64,000 bases of DNA. It comes from an uncultured Erythrobacter sp. (GTDB lineage Bacteria > Pseudomonadota > Alphaproteobacteria > Sphingomonadales > Sphingomonadaceae). Shown here one piece after another: positions 45,614-53,612 of the stretch. Position 1 is the first letter of the stretch, and each line of letters starts with the position of its first letter. The notes under the pieces are model-generated. The model worked only from the letters and a program-made list of their open reading frames with translations. It was not told the origin of the DNA and ran no database searches. The position numbers and the translations under genes are program-made. Location of the stretch: assembly GCA_947498065.1 (NCBI GenBank), contig CANMIS010000005.1, positions 248,001-312,000 on the forward strand, in the 5' to 3' direction.

Positions 45614-46244
45614 ATGACGTATTCACATTTTGATCCTGCAGCTCAAACCCGAGTGCCTTGGAATTTTGGAGCGAAGATCGGTCCCTAGCGTCCATTCAAT
45701 CAGAAGCAGATTTGGGCGATCCGTTTCTTCCTAGATCGCGAAGAACGTATTCGAGATCGCGCACTGTTTGACTTGGCGATTGATAGCAAGCTGCGTGGCT
45801 GTGTTCTCGTCGAGTTGAAGATCGGCGATTTGGTCAGTGGTCCAGAAATCAGGACACGAGCGACAATCACGCAGCACAAGACAGGTCGCCCCGTTCATTT
45901 CGAGATTGCTGCAGACGCGCGTGCAAGTCTGTTTGCCTGGCTGGAACTCAGAGGTGGCGACGTCGAGGACTTTGTCTTCTGAAGTCGTGTTGATCCGTCT
46001 CAGCATCTGAGCACACGCCAATATGCGCGGCCAGTCGATGAGTGAGTCGAGGCTATGGGGCTGCGGCCTGAGGGTTATGGTACCCACTCCCTGCGCCGGA
46101 CCAAGCATTGATATCTACAAAGCGACCGGCAACATATATACAATCCAGATTCTGCTCGGTCATTCCAAGATTGAGAATACGGTTCGATACCTAAGCGTCG
46201 ACATAGAAGACGCTCTCACCCTTGCAGAGAAGACTGAAATCTGA
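45614..46244 (+). pseudogene. Tyrosine integrase, broken by three stops and a frameshift
   Basis: From ATG 45614 the frame reads MTYSHFDPAAQTRVPWNFGA, stops at TAG 45686, continues as WAIRFFLDREERIRDRALFD and KIGDLVSGPEIRTRATI, then meets TGA at 45980 and another TGA at about 46040, and after GYGTHSLRRTK shifts frame to IYKATGN, ILLGHSKIENTVRYL and EDALTLAEKTEI. The remaining parts hold the catalytic Arg region (LRGC), H-x-x-R (HSLRR), the LGH box and the Tyr (VRYL). This matches the short (~200-residue) integrase family of sphingomonad and other alphaproteobacterial elements. It cannot be functional as it stands. Confidence 0.88.
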
Positions 46245-46517
46245 CCGTTGCTGGGCGCCAGTTCAATGCGGGCTGGCGTCCCCTGCTGTAGATTAAGGTG
46301 GAGTATCTAGTTATCGCCTTAATCGATCCATCACCCTACGCCAAAAGGAAAAGGAATCGGGCCAATCAATCTGGTTTTTGCCTTTCCTATTCCTGTCAAT
46401 GATGCCCCAAGATTGAGGCTCGATTTCGCAACGAAGCCTCATCCTCAAAGATAATACATTGCTTTAACCCATTCGATTTATAGACTGATCAGTAGTAGTA
46501 ACGGCGGGGGCGCGAAA

Positions 46518-47699
46518 ATGGGATCAGTTGAAGAGCGGCGCTTGCACACGCCGTTTGACTATCACGTCAATGTAATTGACCACCTCAAACAAGAAGAACG
46601 CCATGCGTGGGAGTGGTCATCCTCTGAAACGCCAACGAAGGAATCGAGCGAAATTCGCGATGCCATGCTGCGCGATACCTACCGCTTGGAACAGTCTGGA
46701 CACCCCGAGGTTTTTGAAGCCTGCAAGACGGCAATGGCGCGGTTGGGCATCGAAGCTCCGGTCACACTCTATCAAGCCAATGACGGAGCGATGAACGCGT
46801 CCTTGGTCTACACCCCCGGTGAAATCCATCTCGTGTTTTTTGGCCCGATCTTGGAAAAGCTCAATGAGAATGAGCTTCTCGCCCTGATGGGGCATGAATT
46901 GTCACATTATTTGCTTTGGTCCTTGGACGAGGGCGAGCATTACCAGGCCAGCCGCGTGTTTGACCACGCAATGACGTACTCGGATGCAAAGCCATCACAC
47001 CGCGAGACGGCTCGGCTGCTGAGCCTGCACACTGAACTGTTTGCTGATCGCGGCGCTGCCATTGCGGCGGGCGCTTTTGAACCAGCTGTGGCTGTGCTCG
47101 TGAAGGTTATGACCGGGCTCACCAATGTAGATCCGGTGGCCTATTTGCGCCAAGCAGAAGAGGTCGAAGGGCGCGGGGGCAAGTCCCAAGGCATCTCACA
47201 CCCTGAAGCCTATGTGCGTGCGCGCGCGCTGCAATTGTGGTGGTCGAACGATCCCGCGCTCCCAGAATGGCTGAAAAAACAATTGCACGGCCCGCTTTCC
47301 ATAGAAGCGTTGGATCTTCTTGGACAGAGTAAGATGACACGGATGACGCGCGCCTTTTTGGCCCGGTTCATGGCCGACATCGATGAGCCAAGCGATGAAG
47401 TGAACACCCAGTTGCGCACCTATTTCCCGGACTTTGGCAGAATAGAGGAAACACCGCTGGATCTTGCGGAAATTGCGGCGGAACGGATCGACGATGCGAC
47501 ACGGGATTATTTCGTGGCGCTAATGTTTGATTTGGCCATGGCAGATAGGGATGCGACCGATGTGACAATGCTGGCAGCGGCAAAGATTGCCGCTGAAATT
47601 GGCGCAACGGAGCGCCTAACTGCGGCGCTCAGGCGAGACCTTAAATGGACCAAAGCGCGCAGCACCAAGCTGGTCGCGCAGGCGGCAAAAGCGGCATGA
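46518..47699 (+). CDS. M48-type zinc metallopeptidase, soluble
   Basis: This 393-residue protein has the zinc motif HELSH in ALMGHELSHYLLW near residues 121-133 and the third-ligand region LHTELFADRGAAIA near 171-184 (E-x-x-A-D), the M48 arrangement. No membrane helices are present, so unlike HtpX it is cytoplasmic. The C-terminal half is helical and unassigned. Its TGA overlaps the ATG of the giant helicase gene (ATGA), which suggests that the two proteins act together. The 273 bases before it (46245-46517) are AT-rich and hold a hairpin near 46254-46283 after the integrase remnant but no gene. Confidence 0.85.
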   Translation: MGSVEERRLHTPFDYHVNVIDHLKQEERHAWEWSSSETPTKESSEIRDAMLRDTYRLEQSGHPEVFEACKTAMARLGIEAPVTLYQANDGAMNASLVYTPGEIHLVFFGPILEKLNENELLALMGHELSHYLLWSLDEGEHYQASRVFDHAMTYSDAKPSHRETARLLSLHTELFADRGAAIAAGAFEPAVAVLVKVMTGLTNVDPVAYLRQAEEVEGRGGKSQGISHPEAYVRARALQLWWSNDPALPEWLKKQLHGPLSIEALDLLGQSKMTRMTRAFLARFMADIDEPSDEVNTQLRTYFPDFGRIEETPLDLAEIAAERIDDATRDYFVALMFDLAMADRDATDVTMLAAAKIAAEIGATERLTAALRRDLKWTKARSTKLVAQAAKAA

Positions 47700-50600
47700 G
47701 CGAAGAAATGGATCAAACCGCAGCCACCCGCACGCTCGACGCAGTGCTCAAAGATGGCCGAACGCTGTCGCAAGATGACATCGTGCACGCGATGCTTGGC
47801 CTGATGCGTCAGGTCGCTGAACTGCACGCGCAGGGCCTAGTCGCTCAAATCAGGCTAGATACCGTTGTAGAGCTTGAGGATGGCCAACTTGCCCTAGCTG
47901 ACTCCGCGGGGACTGCTTCAAGCAGCAACCTCAAGGCGATCCATGAGATTCAGCCGCAGGTTTCGAGCGCGCTCAAACTGGTTGGCAATTACCGGGTCAC
48001 CCAGGACGAGGAACGGGGAACCAAGATCGATGACCTGTCTGTGCTTGATGGAGACGAGATTGAGCTGAAGAGCCCAGCCTACATCACCGGATTGCGCAAT
48101 TGGGAAACAGAGCTCGGCCATCATGACGAGATTACTGACGTCTTCCAACTGGGCATGGTGATGGCGTCGCTGGCTTGCGGTCTTGATCTCAATGAGTTTG
48201 AAGATGTCGAGCGATTCTCGCTTAACCGTGACAACCTCTTCGCGATCGCCCCGCGTTTGCACCCGGTCATAGCCTCGCTCATTCTAGAGGCGACCGAACT
48301 TAACCGGCATGCGCGCGCCACCGATGTCGCCGAACTTGCACGGCGGCTGGATACATGGCGCGATCAGCCTGCTGGCATCGAGGTCGAGCGCGTTATGGCT
48401 GAGGCGCAGGGTGTGCCCGGCCGCCGGACTGCGGTTTTGGCGCATTTGCGCGACCGGCTGTTTGATCTGTCTCGCCGCAATCGCCTGATCCATTTTCGCA
48501 GCACGCAAAGCTCGATCAATCTGACCGAGGCCAGCATGCCGATGGTGATGCGGATCGAGAGCGTTCGGGCGGATTCGCTGTGCACCTGGAAGGGGCAGTT
48601 TGCCAAAGATGTATTGGGCGGAAAAGACGTCCCGCTCAATCGGTGGCTGAGGTTTGAAGACCAGCCGCAGATACCATCTCAGCTGGACCGGATCATCCAG
48701 GAAAACCGGCGCAACCGCAATGAATACGGTTTCTCCAGCCTGAGACTGACGGTTGCCTTCCTCCACTGGCACAACCTCAAAGAAGCGCCAGAGGACAGGA
48801 TCACCTCGCCGCTGCTGTGGCTCCCTGTAGAGGTGAAGAAGCGCAAAGGCGTGCGCGATCAATATGTCATGAGCAGCTCCGATCCGGTGGCCGAGTTCAA
48901 CCCGGCCTTGCGGCACATGCTGCGCCAACTTTATGATATTGACCTGCCCGAAACAATCGACCTTTCAGAAACGCCTATTGAGGCGGTCCACGAGGCGATC
49001 CGCAGTCAGATTCACGAGAGTGAGCCGGGCGTAAGGCTGGAACTGCAGGAGCGGCCGGAGATCCGCTTGATCCTTCAGCGAGCGGTCGCGCGCGTGAACA
49101 AGTTCAATCGCCGCCGGTCGGGCAAGAAAGAGACGATCAGCGCCAAAGCGGACTTCAACTACTCGCGCGATGATTATCGCCCATTGGGGCTCGCCCTGTT
49201 TGAGAAGTTCGTTAAGCCCGATGCTTTGCCTCAGCGTATCGCCACTGGCGGTGGCTATCGATCAAAGCGCGAGCTGATGGTCGCCGAAACCGAAGCCATG
49301 GCTTACGGCAATGCAAGCGGTGAGGGGCACAAGTTTTCTTGGGCCATCGACCTCACTGGCGTGACCTTGGCGAACTTCAATTACAAGAAGATGTCGCTGG
49401 TGCGCGATTACAATGCGCTGATTGAAACCCCGGAAACGCAGCCCGCCTTCGATCAGGTGTTTTCGATCGAGCCGCGTCCCTTTGTGGAGGACGCGCCGCC
49501 GCCTATTCCGGCAGACGAGCAATGGAGTGTGGTGCCCAGCGACGCAACGCAGGAACAGGCGGTGGCCTTTGCGCGCACGGGCCGCAGCTATATCATCCAG
49601 GGCCCGCCGGGCACGGGCAAGTCACAGACCATCACCAACCTGATTGCGGATTTTGCAGGCCGGGGTAAACGCGTGCTGTTCGTGTGCGAAAAGCGCGCGG
49701 CCCTTGATGTCGTATACCACCGCCTTGGTCAGGCTGGGCTCGATGGTTTGGCGACCATTATTCACGATGCGCAAGACGACAAGAAAGAATTTATCGCCGA
49801 TCTGCGCGATCATTATGAACGCTGGGGCCGCACGTCAGACGGATTGGAAGACGCAAGGCTAGCCCGGTCACAGACGGTGGCTGCGCTGAAGGAACATTTG
49901 CAGCAGATCAATGCGTTTGAAGCTGCTGTTGGCGATACTGACGAATCTGATACGCCTGCTTTGCGCGACCTAGTGCGCCGCGCGGCGACCTTGCCTGCGC
50001 CAGATGCGGGGGTCGACGCGGCCATGCGAGAGCAGCTGCCCAACATCGCGCTGTGGGACGCCAATCGATCTATGGCTGAGCGTGTTTCGCGCGCGATGCG
50101 TGAGCTTGTCGGTGCGACCTGTCTGGCAGAGCACCCGTTTGCGCGACTGCGAGGCGAAGTGTTGCGCCAGGATCGGCCATACGCCGTCGTACAAGCCGCG
50201 ATTGACGCAGCAGAGGCCCAAATCCTGCGGCTCGATCTGTTGCTAGAGGATCCATCCATTCCGCTTTCCGCGAGCATGTCTTTCGCAGAAGTGAACGAGA
50301 CGATTGCTGTAGCTGAACAGCTAGCAAAAACGGGCCTCGCCAATTCGCCTGGCTTGCTCGACCCGCTTTCATCGGCATCGCAAGCCCTGCAGCAGGATAT
50401 GGCGCAGATTGGCACGCTAGAGGCAGCCGAGGCAAAGGCGGCCAAGAATGCTGCAGCATGGAGCGACCCGCTGGATCCAGCGGACACAATGTCTGCCCTT
50501 GAATTGGCGCGGGCCAAAGAAGGCTCGTTGTTTGCGGTCTTCAGTGGCGCGTGGCGCAGCTTGAAAGCGACCGTTGCGGCGCGATATGATTTTGCATCCC

Positions 50601-53158
50601 ATGCGGTGAAACCCAAGGTCACGCTTGTGCTCGAAAACCTGGCGGCCTTGCATGATGCCCGTGCTGAGCTCCAGAAGCACAAAGCCGCGACTGAGAAACG
50701 ACTTGGGACAGAAGATCTTGGCGCATTGCTCAAGCTGCGCAGCACAATCCTTGAAGGCACGCCGTCCAAGGCTGCCGAGAACTTGCTAGCGCTATCTGCA
50801 TCGGACACTGGACGCGAGGCGTTTTCGCGCATCGCGCAGCAAGCACCGGCAGTGAGTTCGCTTGGCGAGACGCTTGAGACAGTGCTCGAAACACCTGCCG
50901 ACCTGACGTTTGACGCGCTTGCCGAATTGCTGCGTGACCTGCGCGAGAACCTGGATGATCTGCCCGATTGCCTGCCCCATCTGGTGGAAGTTCATACCGC
51001 ACCGCCGCTTATCACTGGTGTGCTGCTTGGTCTGCCTTTGCCGCTCGGCGGAATTGAGGCGTTGATCGTTGATGAAGCGATCGCGCAGCGAGAGCGCGCC
51101 AATCCGGAAATTCGCCGCTTCGATATTGATCTTATGATTGGTATTTCGCGCCGCGCTGCTTCCGCGCGCGATCTGCTGCGCGATCAAAACTCGGCCGCTA
51201 TTCGGGCAACGCTGCACCGCCAGTTCCGCGACAATGTGAAGGTCTCAGAAACTTCGGTGACACAGCTCGACAATGACAGGCGCGCTCTGAAAAAGACGTA
51301 CGCCACGGGGCGGCGCGAGCTTGAGCATGAGTTCGGCAAGACAATGCGTTACAAATCAATCCGTGAGCTCGCCAGCGGCGACAGCGGGCGGGTGGTGAAC
51401 GACTTGAAGCCCGTTTGGTTGATGAGCCCGCTTTCGGTCTCAGACACGCTCCCACTCAATCCCGATCTGTTTGATGTGGTCATTTTTGATGAGGCTAGCC
51501 AGGTCCCGACTGAGGATGCGGTCCCTGCTTTGTGTCGTTCGCGGCAAGTGGTGGTCGTAGGCGACGAGATGCAATTGCCACCGACCAGTTTCTTCGCGAC
51601 CTCGCAGTCTGACGAAGACATGGAGATAGTCGCCGAGGAGGACGGGGAGCGGATTGCCATCGTACTCGATGCCGACAGCCTGCTGAGCCAGGCTGCGAGA
51701 AACCTCCTTGCGACTTTGCTCGCCTGGCACTATCGCAGCCGCTTTGAAGCGCTGATCAGCTTTTCCAACGCCGCATTCTACGCAGGCGAGCTGGTGACCA
51801 TTCCTGACCGTTCGCTGCGCGCAAGCAAACGCGCAGGCGAGCCGGTTAGCTCTGACGATGATGCCGCCTGGTCAAATGGTGTGGATCGTTTGCTGGCAGC
51901 GCCCATTACAACTCACCGGATCGCCGATGGTGTCTATGAACGCCGCGCAAACCTACCTGAGGCGCGTTACATTGCGGGTCTTGTGCGCGATTTGCTGATG
52001 CGAGAAACTGGCCAGACCATCGGCATTGTCGCCTTTTCCGAGGCGCAGCAATCCGAGATAGAAGACGCGCTGGAACGGCTGGCAGCCGAAGATGAGGCGT
52101 TTGCCGCAGCGCTGACGCGCGAAGTCGAGCGAGAGGACGATGGCCAATATACGGGCCTGTTCGTCAAGAACCTTGAAAACGTCCAGGGTGATGAGCGAGA
52201 TATCATCCTTATGAGTGTGTGTTACGCGCCCGGATCAAACGGGCGAATGGTGATGAATTTCGGTCCGATCAATCAGCGCGGAGGGGAAAAGCGGCTGAAT
52301 GTCATCTTCAGCCGTGCGAAGCGGCACATGGCGATCGTCTCTACAATTGCGCCGGAGGCCATCACCAACATCCACAATGATGGAGCGAGAGCTTTGCGCA
52401 GCTTCCTGGCGTTTGCCGAGGCGCAATCGGCAGGTTCGCACGACAATGCGCAGGCGGTTCTGGCGACGCTCAATCCCGATGCCGCACGCACATTCGATGG
52501 TGCTCTGCCAGCAGATCCCGTTCGCGGCGCTATTGCCGATGCCTTGCGCGCGAAGGGTCATGAAGTTCATGAGCATGTTGGCGGTGCGAGCTTCCGCTGC
52601 GATCTGGCTGTGGTTGATCCAGCAGGAGGGGGCTATGCGCTCGGCGTTCTCCTTGACCGCACTGGCACCCATGCAGCCGGGATTGAGGAGCGCTTTGTCT
52701 TTCGCCCCGGCATTCTGCGTGCTTTCGGCTGGAAAGTGATCGATGTGCCGGTGACCAGCTGGCTGCGCAATCGCGATGCAGTGGTGGAACGGATCGAGCA
52801 GGAGCTTACGCGCTCCAGCTGGGATCTAGCCGATCCCGACCCCGTCGCCGGGACCAGCGTGACGCCGATTGTTGCTGCAGATCCTGAACCATCACAGGCT
52901 GAGGAGGCCCCAGCATCCGCGCAGAGCGAAGCTCCCTCTGGCGAGGCTGGCATGACCGAGTTCCGCTTGGTCGCGGGCGCTTCGAACAAGTTCTGGCGCG
53001 TGGGCGTCGATGGAACGGAGCTGATCGTGGAGTTCGGCCGCGTTGGTACAAAGGGCCGGCGTGTAATCAAGTCCTACCCGGATGAGGAGCGCGCCAAGCG
53101 TGAAGCGAACAAGCTGACGCTTGAGAAGACCCGCAAGGGCTACGAGGAATTTAGCTGA
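47696..53158 (+). CDS. Giant kinase-like/DUF4011/SF1 helicase/Vsr nuclease/WGR protein
   Basis: The ATG at 47696 overlaps the peptidase stop; the product has 1820 residues. N terminus (about 10-235): a protein-kinase-like C-lobe with LHAQGLVAQIRLDTVVELED and TDVFQLGMVMASLACG, lacking a usable HRD/DFG pair. From about 242, DUF4011 (LRDRLFDLSRRNRLIHFRST). SF1 helicase: Walker A QGPPGTGKSQT near 634, Walker B VIFDEASQVPTEDA near 1261, GDEMQLPPTSF, and VQGDERDIILMSV near 1493; about 550 residues of helical insert separate motifs I and II. A Vsr/MTES_1575-type nuclease region lies at about 1606-1705, then a linker and a WGR domain (about 1752-1820). DUF4011-helicase-Vsr proteins are linked to phage defence. 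Confidence 0.88.
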   Translation: MSEEMDQTAATRTLDAVLKDGRTLSQDDIVHAMLGLMRQVAELHAQGLVAQIRLDTVVELEDGQLALADSAGTASSSNLKAIHEIQPQVSSALKLVGNYRVTQDEERGTKIDDLSVLDGDEIELKSPAYITGLRNWETELGHHDEITDVFQLGMVMASLACGLDLNEFEDVERFSLNRDNLFAIAPRLHPVIASLILEATELNRHARATDVAELARRLDTWRDQPAGIEVERVMAEAQGVPGRRTAVLAHLRDRLFDLSRRNRLIHFRSTQSSINLTEASMPMVMRIESVRADSLCTWKGQFAKDVLGGKDVPLNRWLRFEDQPQIPSQLDRIIQENRRNRNEYGFSSLRLTVAFLHWHNLKEAPEDRITSPLLWLPVEVKKRKGVRDQYVMSSSDPVAEFNPALRHMLRQLYDIDLPETIDLSETPIEAVHEAIRSQIHESEPGVRLELQERPEIRLILQRAVARVNKFNRRRSGKKETISAKADFNYSRDDYRPLGLALFEKFVKPDALPQRIATGGGYRSKRELMVAETEAMAYGNASGEGHKFSWAIDLTGVTLANFNYKKMSLVRDYNALIETPETQPAFDQVFSIEPRPFVEDAPPPIPADEQWSVVPSDATQEQAVAFARTGRSYIIQGPPGTGKSQTITNLIADFAGRGKRVLFVCEKRAALDVVYHRLGQAGLDGLATIIHDAQDDKKEFIADLRDHYERWGRTSDGLEDARLARSQTVAALKEHLQQINAFEAAVGDTDESDTPALRDLVRRAATLPAPDAGVDAAMREQLPNIALWDANRSMAERVSRAMRELVGATCLAEHPFARLRGEVLRQDRPYAVVQAAIDAAEAQILRLDLLLEDPSIPLSASMSFAEVNETIAVAEQLAKTGLANSPGLLDPLSSASQALQQDMAQIGTLEAAEAKAAKNAAAWSDPLDPADTMSALELARAKEGSLFAVFSGAWRSLKATVAARYDFASHAVKPKVTLVLENLAALHDARAELQKHKAATEKRLGTEDLGALLKLRSTILEGTPSKAAENLLALSASDTGREAFSRIAQQAPAVSSLGETLETVLETPADLTFDALAELLRDLRENLDDLPDCLPHLVEVHTAPPLITGVLLGLPLPLGGIEALIVDEAIAQRERANPEIRRFDIDLMIGISRRAASARDLLRDQNSAAIRATLHRQFRDNVKVSETSVTQLDNDRRALKKTYATGRRELEHEFGKTMRYKSIRELASGDSGRVVNDLKPVWLMSPLSVSDTLPLNPDLFDVVIFDEASQVPTEDAVPALCRSRQVVVVGDEMQLPPTSFFATSQSDEDMEIVAEEDGERIAIVLDADSLLSQAARNLLATLLAWHYRSRFEALISFSNAAFYAGELVTIPDRSLRASKRAGEPVSSDDDAAWSNGVDRLLAAPITTHRIADGVYERRANLPEARYIAGLVRDLLMRETGQTIGIVAFSEAQQSEIEDALERLAAEDEAFAAALTREVEREDDGQYTGLFVKNLENVQGDERDIILMSVCYAPGSNGRMVMNFGPINQRGGEKRLNVIFSRAKRHMAIVSTIAPEAITNIHNDGARALRSFLAFAEAQSAGSHDNAQAVLATLNPDAARTFDGALPADPVRGAIADALRAKGHEVHEHVGGASFRCDLAVVDPAGGGYALGVLLDRTGTHAAGIEERFVFRPGILRAFGWKVIDVPVTSWLRNRDAVVERIEQELTRSSWDLADPDPVAGTSVTPIVAADPEPSQAEEAPASAQSEAPSGEAGMTEFRLVAGASNKFWRVGVDGTELIVEFGRVGTKGRRVIKSYPDEERAKREANKLTLEKTRKGYEEFS

Positions 53159-53178
53159 TATGGCGCGGAGCAACACAA

Positions 53179-53607
53179 ATGCTGATTGAACTTTTGCGCC
53201 CTCTGGCACTTCTGCTCATCTTTGTCCCACTGCTGGTCATCAATTTAAGAAATGGGCTTGTGCCCAATGGGCTGCTGCTTTTGCTCTTCGCGACCGGCGT
53301 GGTGCACGCATTCGCGCTGCCATACATGCAATCAGAGCCATTGGAATTGGGTCGGCTGATCTGGTGGGGCATCGGTATTGCAGGGGGCGTTGCGATCTTT
53401 GTTTTTAGGCTCGTCCCAGGTGGCACAGCCAAGCTGTTAATGGCCCTGCTTCCATGGTTTGCGCTGTCTGAATATCTAATTGTCATGACGATTGGCATGT
53501 TTCTGGCAGCAGCGATCGGTCTGGCAACGAAGCGAGATGCTTTGATCGTCCCACCAATGATGGTAGCGGCATTGGGCGTTTCGCTTGCGGCTCTCGCCAC
53601 CAGTTAA
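53179..53607 (+). CDS. A24 prepilin-peptidase-like membrane protein, catalytic residues missing
   Basis: This 142-residue protein has four to five hydrophobic helices. The first region (LVINLRNGLVPNGLLLLL, about 19-36) aligns with the A24 peptidase motif D-x-R-x-x-x-I-P-N, but the Asp is Asn; the second (PGGTAKLLMALLPWF, about 81-95) aligns with GGGD-x-K-L-x-x-A, but the Asp is Thr. It therefore looks like an inactive relative of TadV/CpaA. It starts 20 bases after the helicase gene and probably belongs to its operon. The family assignment is by eye. Confidence 0.65.
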   Translation: MLIELLRPLALLLIFVPLLVINLRNGLVPNGLLLLLFATGVVHAFALPYMQSEPLELGRLIWWGIGIAGGVAIFVFRLVPGGTAKLLMALLPWFALSEYLIVMTIGMFLAAAIGLATKRDALIVPPMMVAALGVSLAALATS

Positions 53608-53612
53608 GGAAG

